The notes under the pieces: generated by a model
Seen by the model: the letters and a program-made list of their open reading frames with translations, nothing else
Told to the model about the DNA's origin: nothing
The model's database searches: none
Program-made: the position numbers and the translations under genes
Part shown: in pieces, positions 38,400 through 50,084 of the stretch
Layout of the letters: every line of letters begins with the position of its first letter
Numbering within the stretch: position 1 is the stretch's first letter
Source of the DNA: Linanthus parryae
Lineage: Eukaryota > Streptophyta > Magnoliopsida > Ericales > Polemoniaceae
Length of the DNA: 64,000 bases
Direction of reading: 5' to 3'
Assembly: GCA_023055425.1 (NCBI GenBank)
Contig: JALGPY010000006.1
Coordinates: 90,493,935-90,557,934 of the forward strand

Positions 38400-39648
38400 T
38401 GAAGGACAATAATGTAGGAATCACAACAAGATCAATACTCTAGAAGGGGGGTGAATAGAGTATAGCAACTTTTGCAAATTTTGCTTAAAGAGTGGTTTCA
38501 AAGAAGTTTGTGAAGTGCAGCAAGTATTTCAAAGCCTTGGAATGAGTTTCAATTCCTCAGAATCTAAACATAAAGTAAATAGAAAGTTGATACTTTTCAA
38601 GTCCTTGAAATGGGTTTCAAGCCATTGAGCTGAAACCTGTTTTGAGCATTGTATGAGCTAAGTAAAGTGAAGTAAAGAATATGCAAGAGACACGGTGATT
38701 TATCGAGTTCGGTCCACTTGGACCTACGTCTACCTAAGAGACTTAATCCCTGTAGGATTTTCAACTCAATTATTATTAATCAAAAGATAAGCCCTAGATC
38801 TCAAGCACAGAGAGATGCCTAAATCTATTACAGCTTGTGTTTCTTACTAACCTATCTAGTACATGCTTTAGCTAATTGATTAATTAAGAATTATCCATTT
38901 TTCACCTTGAATAATCCACGAGAATAAGAACTATAAGTATTATCCAAATGATATATAAATGATTATCAGAAGAGAAGAACACCGAGAACAAGTCTTCAGT
39001 GGGAATGCAGTGTTCTTTTGATGATTGGATTGAGTTATGTAGATCTGCTTCTTGGTTGCTTGTCAATCCTCTGTAGTGTTTGAATGTATCTGTGTTTTGA
39101 TGTGTATTGTGTCTTCAAAGTTCTTCAGTAATTTCATCATTTAAGCAGCCTGTTTGAATTGAAGATCTTCAGAAACTTCTCAACAAACTTTCCTGAAAAA
39201 TAGCTTCAAAAATCTGGACTCTTCTAACAACTTCCCCCAACGGCTAGTTGCTCAGTATCTTCAAGGATACTGTCATGACTTTGTTTAGGAGTATGTTTGG
39301 AAGGTCTAGATCAGATTTGAGCCAACACAGAATCAAATCAACAGCTCAGTTTCCTTTTCTGCAACATTTCATTTTAGGAACTAATTCCTGTAAAATAGGC
39401 AACTGTATATCCCTGCAAAACTTAGTCAAATAGATAGATTAATCACAGTTTAGAGTAGCATAATGATTTGTCTTTCATCATCAAGTAACATCTAATTAAT
39501 CGTAGGAGATCAGTACTTGCAATGAAATCAAAAGCTCCCCCTAAGTTCATGTTGTATTCTGCAGTGCTTGTTTCAAACCCTTGAAAGCAGTTTCAAGGCC
39601 TTGAAACAGACAAGCTGTTTCAAGCCTTTGAAACATGCTGAACTTACA
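38400..39648 (-). repeat. Copia B 5' LTR
   Basis: It matches 29410-30657 with scattered substitutions and small indels. It includes a perfect TTTCAAGGCCTTGAAA at 39591-39606. Confidence 0.9.
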
Positions 39649-39653
39649 CGGAG

Positions 39654-40805
39654 CATGCCAACAGAGTCTGTAAGCTGCAACGATCCATTTATGGATTGAA
39701 GCAAGATTCTAGGAGATGGAATGCATTTTGATGACGCGGTCAAAGAGTTTGGCTTCATCAAGAACGAAGGTGAACCTTGTGTCTACAAGAAGGTTAGAGG
39801 GAGTTCTGTTGTGTTTCCGTTCTTGTATGTGGATGATGTACTACTCATTGAAAACGACATTCCTACCATGCAATCTGTTAAATATTGGCTAGGAAAGTGT
39901 TTCGCAATGAAGGACTTAGGGGACGTAGCTTATATATTTGGTATCAAGATCTATACGGATAGATCTAAGAAGTTGCTCGTCTTACGCCACAGTACATATA
40001 TAGACAAGGTGTTGAAAAGGTTCAACACGCAAGAATCGAATAAATGATTCTTTCCCATGTTCCATGGATTCACCCTTTCGAAAGCTGATTGTCCCTCCAA
40101 TGAGATTGATAAGGACTGCATGTGTAGGGTTCCCTATGCGTCGGCCATAGGATCCATCATGTGTGCCATGTTGTGTACTAGACCAGATGTGTCATACACG
40201 TTGAGTATGGAAAAGAGATATCAGTCCAATCTGGGTGAGATTCACTGGATTGCTGTCAAGAACATCCTAAAGTACTTGAGAAGAACTAAGGATGTCTTCT
40301 TGATATTGGGAGGTGAGGAAGAACTCAGTGTAATTGGTTACACTGTGCGAGCTTCCAAACTAACAAGGATGACTAGTCGGGCCATGTGTTTTGCCTAAAT
40401 GGAGGAGCTGTGAGCTAGAAGAGTTCCAAGCAAGAGACAGTTGCTGATTCTACAAGTGAAGCTGAGTACATTGCTGCTGCAGGCGCAACAAAGGAGGTTG
40501 TTTGGGTAAAGAAGTTTACCACTGAGCTTGGTGTGGTTCCTAGCATTGTGGATCCCATTGCGTCTTACTGTGACACTACTGGGGCGATCACACAAGGAAA
40601 GAAACCCGGGTCACACCAGAAGTCTAAGCATGTACTCAGGATATTCCATCTAATTCGAGGGATCGTCGATCGAGGAAATGTGAAGATATTTAAGATTACA
40701 ACATATGACAATCTTTCAGATCCACTCACGAAGCCGCTTGTTCAGTGCAAGCATGAAGGGAACACTAGATCTATAGGCATACCAGATGCACCAGATTGGC
40801 TCTAG
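39654..40805 (+). pseudogene. Copia C pol fragment, right part (RT end and RNase H)
   Basis: After the Copia B insertion the plus-strand frames read HANRVCKLQRSIYGLKQDSR, then FLYVDDVLLIENDIPTM with the catalytic YVDD, FAMKDLGDVAYIFGIKIYTD, YASAIGSIMCAMLCTRPDVS, and RNase H pieces ending DNLSDPLTKPLVQCKHEG and the stop at 40803. Breaks occur at about 39729, 40044 and 40396. Without Copia B, this joins 28880-29409 exactly at the RT. Confidence 0.87.
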
Positions 40806-40818
40806 TGCAAGTGGGAGA

Positions 40819-42213
40819 CTATTGGAATCGTTGCCCTAGAGGCAATCTAGATTTAGTATGAACATTGTTTGGCTAGAATATTCATTTATTATTTATGGAG
40901 ATATTTAATGTAATGAAGTCCTTAGATTACAATGTGTTGTTTATCTTAAATATCCCTAGTCCATTATATTAATTAACGAGACAATCACTATAGACTAGCA
41001 TGTGGGTAGATTGATATGAAGATATCAAGTCTAACACATGGGTATGCATTAGGAGTAATGGCATACTGGATTGACCTACAACGAGAAGGCCATATAAGAT
41101 TATGTCAAAGTCACAAGTGCTTCTCGTAGTGCTAATGGTATTGTAATCCTTAGACTTGAAATCACTAGATACTCTAGTCGTGAAAAATCATGCTTTGATA
41201 TTATCAAACGTTGCGCCTTAATCGAGTAACTATATAGATAGATATTGGGCACGATAGGAAGCAAGCAGAGAAATGGTAGTGATGTAGAGACGATTTGTCC
41301 CTCCCTCATAATGGGAGCAAATATCCATGGGCCACTCGAGGGATGGTGCTTATAGAATGTCTGGCGAGACTGAGATAAATCAATATGGAAATATCGATGT
41401 TATCTGCTTGGATAAGCAAATTCTCAGGATCGAGAAACTATGGATTGGATATACGAGTGTGACTACTATGTCTCGTGTCCAATCCGGATATGGAGACAAA
41501 GGGATAGTACAATACGGTAACATTAGGCACAAGGTTTGTCGGATCAATGACTATTTCTATTAGTTGGGTAACATAGATTTGTTGCGAGAACCCTTAATGT
41601 TAGTAATAGTTACTACCAACTAAGTAGAAACCCATAGGGTCACACACCGAATGGATTAAACTGGAATTGGATAATAATTAGTTGGACTAATTAATTAAAA
41701 ATGATCAGAACGCAACAACATGCAAAGTTAGTAGGACTAATTTGGAAGGTGGACTAATCCCTGTATGGACAGGATTGGTATTGGGGCAAATATGCAGTTA
41801 ATAAGGAGTTATTAACTATATAAGGGCACTCTAGCAAATTATTTCTCTACAACAAGTCATTATTGAGAGAGAATAACAAATCAAGGAAAGAGACAATTCA
41901 AGAAGTCGGGCCTCCCAACCCGTCCGCCCCCTTGCAACGTCGGCCTCCATTAGGCGGGGTGTTTTGCTCCGTTTTGCGTGATCTCCTGCCTCCTTCTTCC
42001 GTTGCTAGCACTACACGAGGAGAAGGATTGCAGCTATTAATCCAAGGTGTGGATACCATATGTTCTAAGACACAATTCATCATAGTGATCACATAAACTA
42101 AGGTACACAGTTTTCTACTTTCATCATGTTAAAATTGCTTGTCGGTGATCTTTGGAGGGATTTGAGCAGGATAAAAGTTTTATTATTCCGCTGCATAACC
42201 TGCATCAAAACAT
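40819..42213 (+). repeat. Copia C 3' LTR
   Basis: A polypurine tract GTGGGAGA (40810-40817) is followed by ATTGGAATCGTTGCCCTAG, the typical start of a Copia LTR family with the GCCCTAGAGGCAAT phrase. The right end is placed at a CA near 42213 after a CCGCTGCATAACCTGC stretch; this boundary is uncertain. No partner 5' LTR was found in the window, so the 5' part of Copia C is lost. Confidence 0.65.
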
Positions 42214-43439
42214 TACATCGGTATCATCGTGTATCTATCAGTCCACTCTGGCCACCGACACGTTCTAGTAGGCTAACGATGAGCACGATAACGGTGCCTT
42301 GCCGTCCACCAATACACGAACCTAACACTATCTCCTACCGAATTTACCCTCTTCTAACCGCTCCTACTCAATGCACCTAACGGTCTTGTTGATTCAGGAA
42401 CGCAATTGTAAACTCATCCCAACTAGGGTAGACTTTCCCTCACATACTCAATAGCTAAATAACAAGTCCAGGTCATGACCCCTTCCTTGCCAAGATTAAA
42501 GCACATAATACAATTTTCTAGCTAAAACAAATTATCTTTAAGCAGGATTTACGCTATGGACTAAGACTAAAAATATTAATCTTACATATTCACTCTACCA
42601 CGTCAATGATAAGGTTCAACGATGATTAAGAAAATAGTTCTTCAATCATAAACCAAACCATAGTGCATGAAAGTTCAACTTAAATCAGGAAAAGCTCATA
42701 AAACCATAAACCCTAGGCTCTCCATTGATGCGTAGGTATGAGTTTAGCTACTCATAACTAAATAAAACATTGTGCAATATTCCATACAAGGGAGTGAAGA
42801 GGAATATAGATTCAAACGCTAAAAACTCAAGCTATGGTATCGGTCCTTGCTCTTCTCCTTGCTCCAAGATGATCTCCTTAGCTCTCCAAGTTTTCTCCAA
42901 CTTGTTCTCTACTGTGTTCTTCCGTCCTTTGTTTCCTAGGTCGAAGTAATGAAGCCCAAGTCTTGATAATTGCAAAATAAATCCAAGAATATGCACCAGC
43001 TTCAGAGGCTTTCGTGCGAATGACATATCCTTTCGTGCGAAAGGAATTCGTGCAAAATGAAGTCCTATTAATGCGAATGGTCCTGCAGAACTCTTCTTGA
43101 ATCTTCACTTCTTGATTCCCGAGTCTCTTTCCTTGCGCTTCCTAGCTTCCGAAGCTCACGTCCTCGATCCAATACGCTCCATAAGCCCTATTTCCTGTCA
43201 AAGACAACAAACACTATACCAAGAGATTAAATCCATCAATTTAGCATAAATAAAGCATATAAGACGTGCCCAGATTTGAATTAAGAATATGACGCAACAA
43301 GTGATAACCACACGTTCTCTCATCAACAATAGGCTCTGAACCCAAAAACCTCTCAAATATGTGTAAAATGCTAAACAAATATAGCTCCTAAAAGGTGCTA
43401 TCAGGTTTCGATAAACCTGAATTTCTAGATATTATTGCA
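42214..43439. other. Unclassified repeat-like DNA
   Basis: No coding motif. At about 43010-43060 the words TTTCGTGCGAA, TTTCGTGCGAAAGG and ATTCGTGCAAAATG follow one another, resembling words in the LTR remnant at 25870-25970. It may be an LTR or leader of an unrecognised retroelement. Confidence 0.4.
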
Positions 43440-44079
43440 CTGACTGTTGTATACTTGCGGATGGATCGTGTCAAACATCTTTGGGGAAGGATTGGAAAGA
43501 CGTGCCTAGTCTGCGGTAAGGGTGACTAGGGTGATTTTCTTACCATTAAATTTTGTCTCGGGGACATAACTTTCATGCCTACGAAATCCCTTTCTGTGAG
43601 CCATCTTATCTTTGGTCTACTTGTTAATTGAAGGCTTCATCTATGATGGAACAGAATCTACCTCTCTCTTTACAGTCCTGGAAAGACTTTATTTAAGCTC
43701 AAACGAGCAACATTGCAGGTGACAATCTTCTTTCCAACCTTCTTCACTTTTGTTTTAGTTATTGTTCTTGAGACTGTATCGAACGGATCTTTGATTTCTG
43801 CTAACATTTGTGTCTGTGATGGTTGCATTGCTTGTCGTGGTTTGTTTCTCCATACCGATATATAGGTAGAAATTTGCGGATCCACTTGAGCAGAAACTCC
43901 CTTCCATGATCCCCCATGCTTCCTTGAGAAAGTCCAAGGGGGATTTCTAAGAGAAAAATTCGACAGTATGAATAACATTTCAATGAAAAGGGCTCAAAGC
44001 ATGAAAATAACTAGAAGAACCAAAAGTATGACTCCTTCCTAACATGTTTGCATGATAAGAAAAGCAGATAGGCCTTCTA
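43440..44079 (-). pseudogene. Copia E gag remnant, part after the solo LTR
   Basis: On the minus strand this continues the zinc knuckle begun at 47429. Joining at the TTCTA duplication gives a Cys/His motif running CHLCGASGYRRPICFSYH. Decayed frames such as VSRTITKTKVKKVGKKIVTC follow. Stops are frequent. Confidence 0.5.
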
Positions 44080-47000
44080 TGAAACAATCCGGGATCTCGG
44101 TTCAGGGTTAATGTGACAATCGATAACCAAAAGTAGAACTATATTTACAAATATTACAATTTATTTAATACAAAAAACTTTGAGACGATAAGTTTACAAA
44201 AGCAATGTGTGAAATAAGCTATGTGATCTACTAAGTGATCTAAACGTCTTCGTCTCGATTCGCGTTTCCATACCCCACCTTGATTGATGACCTGTGGTTT
44301 CAAAATGGCAAAAGCCGACGCAGTTTTGAAGAAAATGATCAGTAAAAACTGAGTAAATACACACTACGACATGTAAAGCAACGAGTGGCACATAGGGATG
44401 AGTTGAAATAAATCAAGAGATTTGAAAGAATCATAAGTGATAGAGTTGGGAACAATTTGGAACAATTATAATTAATCGCGTAGCGTGAACTCTCAACTTT
44501 AAAACATTTATAAATCACAAGTATTCAATATATTCTTAGCCAAGTAAAGTATCAACAGTAAAAAATTCCATTTGAACTGATAACAATAATTCACGAGTAG
44601 CATATGCTTTTCAATTCATTTCATTAGATTAGGCAATCAAGAGTAACAAACAGCATCAATAGAGTAATCAAACTTTCTTTCAATTCCAATTTAACCGTTA
44701 AGTTTAGCTGAGGCATGTCCAGAGCCACCAGCAGGATCGATGTAGACAGAGGGATCACGAAGTAGTCACAAAAGGGTTCCTTCTAAGCTCTATCAAACCC
44801 TATTTCACCCGAGCGTTAAGGGAGCCCATTCGTCAACCCCGCTCACAACATTAGCTAAAAGGCCTTAAGTGTCGACACCCGTATACCGTAATGACCCTTA
44901 CAAGTATAAGTAGCACTCTATAGCTCTATAAACCCCTTGGCCTCAATATCTTGACACATTTTGGCTCATCGGGGGCGGATTTGTGAACATTAAAGTTCTA
45001 TCCAATAATAAGAAGCATTGCTTCAATGGTCTTAGCCATAAGAAAATGGAGGATCGCTTGAAGCCTCCCATTAATAACAGTACTCTGTACATCGTCCTAA
45101 GTCTATTAGAGGTATTTTGTTTCTTCTCTTTCACATAACCAGAATCAGAATGTCAACATTTCACAAGTAATTTTCGAGAGCTCTCAAAGGAGATAAATAA
45201 AATAGTTTAACAACATTCGAGTGGAAAACATGCATTCTCATACTATTTCATATAACAAACATTCATTTAAAACATCAAACACATACGCACATTTTGATAT
45301 GAAAATGTAGTAAATATGTACTTACTACTGAGATGAAGCACAATCAAAAGCAAGAAATTAAGCCTAGCACTCCGACGACAACCACTCTCTCCTACGAGGT
45401 CGATGTCTACAATCACACGTATGACGTACTCGTTATAACCAATTTACACATGCATAATAAAAATGCAAACCTACATATACATAGTCAAAAATTTCACTAA
45501 TGCACATATAATGATGTTTAATTATCAAAACAAGTCCAACAAAACACCCACAAGTTCAAAAATTCAAGTTTTCTAAAAAATGTGAAACAACAATTCTGGA
45601 CAGAATTGTAGCTCTGACTTTGGAGCCATATTTACCATATCAAATCATCTCCTAAAATTTTGAAATTAATGTATGATTAACCTACATGTGTCTACTTTCA
45701 AAAACACCAATAAAATCATGTTTAGCTATTATAAAACTCAAGTTACAAAAATAACAAACACTGCTATGCAGAGACAAGTTTGGAAGAAAGTTTAAACTTT
45801 GAAGAACAATTACTACTACTTGGAGAATCGCAAAGATTCTCATCTTCTCCAGAATAAATACCCTATGTGTCTAATTTAATCACAAAAAAGATAACATGCC
45901 ATAGGTTTCTGAAAATTGAGTTTTTAGCAAACATGGCAAGAGTGGTCCAGAAATGGATTTTCAGAAAACATACAATTTAGAATGAGTTTATCTCCCAAAC
46001 CAAAAAGGCTATGAAGTTGAATATTTTTTTTAAATGACCCTTTTTGAGTCTAGTTTCAGAATATGTAAGATTTAAAAATTCCACATAGATAAATTTTAGA
46101 GATAATGTACGTTTTTCACAAACTGGTCAGATTGTAAGAATATGCAATTTTTTCAAAAATCAACAAGTTTGGTTCAAATGATACATGCAACTTATGGAGA
46201 CTTGATTTTCACCCAAATAACACCATTTTAGGCATTAACTAAGATTCTTACATGCTCTTGACACAAATGATCAAAATTTTCTTGACATGCAAGTGCAACT
46301 ACCAAGAATTTTACAAAGTGCATATGGGTTTTAATGTGAGTTTCATGAAATAGTCAAAATTTTGGAGTCAATCATATGATCTAACCATGGAAATGAATAA
46401 TCAAGCATGGAGATGAAGAAAACTAAGATGAAATTTCATCAATCAAAGGAAAAGATGGACATGCATGAATGAATTCAAGACTTGAAGAAAGTTTACCCAA
46501 AGATTCAAGAAATGGTGGAGGAAAAGAGTAAATTGACCTTCAATCCTTGAGAAGAATGATGAAATAACTCCTCTCCATGACCATACTATGCTTGGAACCA
46601 ATTTTTTCATGCTTGGAAGACCAGAAAATGAAATTTTCATGGTGTTTTTGTGAGGTCAACACCCAAAAACGGGAAGAGAATTTTGAGAGAGAGAGAGAAA
46701 AGAGCTATTAACTGTTCTTCAATGGAGGAATTGAGTGGATAAGAAGATGATAATGATGCATTGGGTGTGAGAGTTGGTGGATGTGGGAAAAGAGTGATGG
46801 TGATGAACATGATGGGGGGTTGGTATGCATAAGGTGTAATATTTACATATGAATTGATTTATTTTAACGGAGTAGTCATGAAGAGAAAAATGATGGAGAT
46901 GATGGAGATAGGAGTGTTAGTGGTGGATATTCCACAAAAAGATGTACATGCAAGATGGTATGTAGTAGTGCTAGTTGTTGATGGAGGAGTAGAGTACAAT

Positions 47001-47161
47001 TAAAAATTCTCCCAACAACATAATTGAGGTAGATATAAAAATGGCAAAAATTGAGGGGTGAAAATATATTTACCAATTAATAGGTAACACATAAAAGATA
47101 ACTTTCATTAATTATAAAATCTCCAAAGAATTTTAAATAAAACACATTGTATAAATCACTT

Positions 47162-47192
<31 letters not shown>

Positions 47193-47423
47193 ATAAGTAC
47201 CTCCTAAGTATACAAAATAAGTTTCATATAGTATTTTTCCAAGTATTAAAAACTACAAAATAATCCCAAAGTAAAAGTATATATCATCATAGATGTCAAA
47301 TGACTCACTTATACGTTAAAACTAAGAAAGATCATTAATAAGTTTGAAATTAAATTTCTTGAAATTTTCAAATATTTTCTTAAAATGACCAAATAACCCC
47401 TAACTTAAATACGGGGTATTACA
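44080..47423 (-). mobile_element. Tekay-like solo LTR, 3,344 bp, TSD TTCTA
   Basis: On the minus strand it begins TGTAATACCCCGTATTTAAG and ends GGATTGTTTCA. An exact TTCTA duplication flanks it at 44075-44079 and 47424-47428. No primer-binding site, polypurine tract or second LTR is present, so it is a solo LTR left by recombination between LTRs. The TGTAATACCC start and the length fit Tekay/Del Gypsy elements. A 27-base A tract lies near 47161-47187. Confidence 0.85.
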
Positions 47424-47428
47424 TTCTA

Positions 47429-48244
47429 TACCCAGATGCACCACATAAGTGACAAGTAGGAACAAAAGAACGAGCATACAGAGAAGTTAGAAGATATACC
47501 AAGATTATTGCAGGAGCGTTTTACATTCCCTTGCTTCCACATTGATGAAACGTCGGTATCCTTTAATATCACTTCTTGTTAGTGCCAGAGTAAGTAGCAG
47601 AAACACTCTTCTTGAGACTGAGGTCTTCGAGGGATCCCTAGAGAATGGCGTAGAATCATCGGTCATTGGTGATGCTAAGTCTGCTTTGTCCTTGACAAAG
47701 CGAGTTAAATTATTTACCACTTAATCCTTCGGGAGTTTGTACCCTAGACTACGCTTTTCCATGCTGGATTGAGAACGGTAAATTAATCTATAAAATTTCT
47801 CCATACTTAGTCCTTTAACTGAAGAGCCAATGTCTCATTTTCTTATTTTGGCTGATGTACTCCTACTTCAGGAAATCAACTTGAGCTTCTAGTTTTTCAA
47901 TCTCATAGAGAACTTCCTCTTTATCTGAAAGAATTTAATTTTTCTCCTTCATAAAATTTTCTTGTTCGTCACAGCATTTCTTCATGGACAGTGTTAGTCT
48001 AACTTTGTCTTCACGAGTCACATATAACTCACTCTTCAGGCTATCTGTCATGCCTTTCAGCCAAAAGATTATTCCAAGAGATTATTATACTTCTTTTGGA
48101 AGATTGCAGTATCTGAAGAAGGACAATATCATGTCTGATATTGTCATTTAGACAGTAACAACAACTCTAAAGCACTCATTACCAAACACAAAACCCAGAA
48201 CAACTTAAAATATGAAATTTACCAAACACTTTTCTCGTACATTT
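47429..48244 (-). pseudogene. Copia E gag remnant, part before the solo LTR
   Basis: Minus-strand pieces read SELYVTREDKVRLTLSMKK, then KEEVLYEIEKLEAQVDFLK, a heptad-like coiled-coil stretch, and finally FVPTCHLCGASG, the start of a CCHC zinc knuckle cut by the solo LTR. This order is that of a long Copia Gag. Copia D is inserted at its upstream side (48245). Confidence 0.55.
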
Positions 48245-48586
48245 TGACAGAGAGATTAGGTTTAGAGAGAGAAAAGGATAGAGATGAAATGAAACGGCTG
48301 AGAATAATTAACTCTCATGTATTGAATTATTCATAGGTGCAGAGAATGAGAATATTATATACAAAGAACCATCTAGATGACCGTTGGATTACAATCCAAC
48401 GGTAGGAAAATATCTTATCAAACCTTAATAACAATGGGCTGAAACAATACATAAACTAGATTGGGCTGGATTAATACATAGGCCCAATAGAGAAAATAAC
48501 GGGAGAACTAGCTTAGTGTTTCCGAAGCCCAATCTTCATGGAAGGTCCAGTGACTTCGAAGCCCAATTTTCATGTGGCTATTATTA
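48245..48586 (-). repeat. Copia D 3' LTR (342 bp)
   Basis: Pairs with 53065-53406 at equal length. A TATA-like TTATATACAAAG lies at about 48354. Confidence 0.93.
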
Positions 48587-48597
48587 CCCCCTCGTAA

Positions 48598-50072
48598 AGT
48601 AATGGCGTTGGAATCGGCATTATTTTAGATTTGAGAGCATGAAGCTGAGGAGCTGGTAACGATTTGGTGAAGAAATCCGCGAGTTGTCCTGTAGAAGAAA
48701 TAAAAGAAACCATAAGTTCTTTGTTAAGAGTTTTTTCACGCACGTAGTGATAATCGAGTTCGATGTGTTTTGTACGTGCGTGAAAGATGGGATTGGCGGT
48801 AAGAGCCAAGGCAGATTGGCTATCAGTCCAAAGAGTAGGAGTAAATGAGATTTGAAATTTTAAATCAAAGAATAGCAGTTTAAACCATGATAGTTCGGCA
48901 GCAGCAGTAGCCAAGGCCCGATACTCAGCCTCGGTAGAGGAACGGGCAACAGTAGCCTATTTCTTAGAGGCCCAATGTACCGGGTTGGGCCCAAGAAGAA
49001 ACAAAAGCCCAGTTGTACTCCTCCAATCCGTTTGGTTACCAGCCCAATCGGCGTCGGAGTAAATATTAAGGGGAAGTGAACCAGAAGTGTAAAATAAACC
49101 ATGGGACTTAGTACCATTTAAGTAGCGAAGTATGTGTTTAGCACCGCTTATATGTGTATCAGTGGGGTTGTGCATAAATTGGCACAAGTGATTTACCGCG
49201 AAAGCGATATCTGGTCTTGTGAAAGTTAAATATTGTAAACTGCCTAATAACTGGCGGTAAACAGTGGGTTCCTTAAGAGGAACTCCTTGAGTAAGGTGAT
49301 ATTTGATGCCAGATGCTAATGGAGTAGAACAAGGTTTAGAAGTAGACATATTAAACTTTGCAAGAAGATAAGTTGTATATTTTTCTTGAGTTATAGTAAT
49401 ACCAGATTTATTGCGGATAATTTGCAAGCCTAAAAAATATGTCAAAGGGACAACATTTGTCATTAGAAACTCTTTGTGAAGAAGATAAATTATAGTAGAA
49501 ATATAAGAAGTGTCGTTTTCGGTGATTATTATATCGTCAACATAAAGCAGTAAAATAGTGATACGATTGTGATTGTGTCTAATAAATAGAGACGAATCAG
49601 AATATGCAGTTTTAAAACCCAAAGACAGCAAGTAAGTTGTAAAACGTTCAAACCAAGCCCTAGGGGCTTGTTTTAAACCATATATCGACTTGTGTAGCAA
49701 ACAAACGTGTTTAGGGAACTTAGGATCAATAAACCCAATAGGCTATTTCATATAGACAGTTTCGCGTAAAAAATCATGTAAGAAGGCGTTTTTAACGTCT
49801 AATTGTTGTAGAGGCCACGAAAAATGTGCAGCCAGTGCTAAAATAGTACGTACAGTAGCGTCTTTAACGACGGGACTAAATGTTTCGTCGTAGTCAAGCC
49901 CATGGGTTTGGTGAAACCCTTTTTCCACTAGGCAAGCTTTATATCTAGAAATAGTACCCGGGTTAAACTTAGTTTTAAGAACCCATTTGTTCCCAATCAC
50001 GTTTGTGTTTGGTGGAAAAGGCACCAAAGACCAAGTCTTTTGCTGCGTGAGACTCAAAAATTTATCTGTCAT
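48598..50072 (-). pseudogene. Copia D reverse transcriptase and RNase H
   Basis: Frame 50072-49743 holds WSLVPFPPNTNVIGNKWVLK, DYDETFSPVV and QLDVKNAFLHDFLRETVYM. Frame 49700-48957 holds HKSIYGLKQAPRAWFERF, the catalytic LLYVDDIIITENDT, and RNase H DADWAGNQTDWRSTTG. Frame 48914-48570 completes RNase H (TLWTDSQSALALTANPIFHA). The breaks at 49743-49745 and 48957-48959 are single TAG codons at places where the frame otherwise continues unchanged. The active-site residues of both domains are kept. Confidence 0.92.
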
Positions 50073-50084
50073 TGTGGTTTGCCA

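Larger units (their letters stand above)
29410..39648 (-). mobile_element. Copia element B (Sirevirus-like), 10.2 kb, minus strand
   Basis: LTRs of about 1.25 kb (29410-30657 and 38400-39648) start TGAAGGACA and end CTTACA. They are flanked by CAGAG (29405-29409) and CGGAG (39649-39653), a 5-bp duplication with one mismatch. The minus strand has TGGTATCAGAGT as primer-binding site two bases after the 5' LTR, and AAGGGGGAGAT before the 3' LTR. Gene order is gag, protease, integrase, RT, RNase H, then about 2.7 kb of extra coding-like DNA. The acidic Ser/Asp stretch after the Gag zinc knuckle, QIYVDDILFGATN in RT, and the extra 3' region point to the Sirevirus lineage. Many stops and frame breaks make it inactive. 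It splits the RT of plus-strand Copia C. Confidence 0.9.

Noticed and set aside
26194..40805. One single plus-strand Copia from gag (26.2 kb) to RNase H (40.8 kb)
   Set aside because: The gag/protease piece is of the Tnt1-94 type, while the RT and 3' LTR belong to a different Copia family. The LTR before gag and the LTR after RNase H do not resemble each other.
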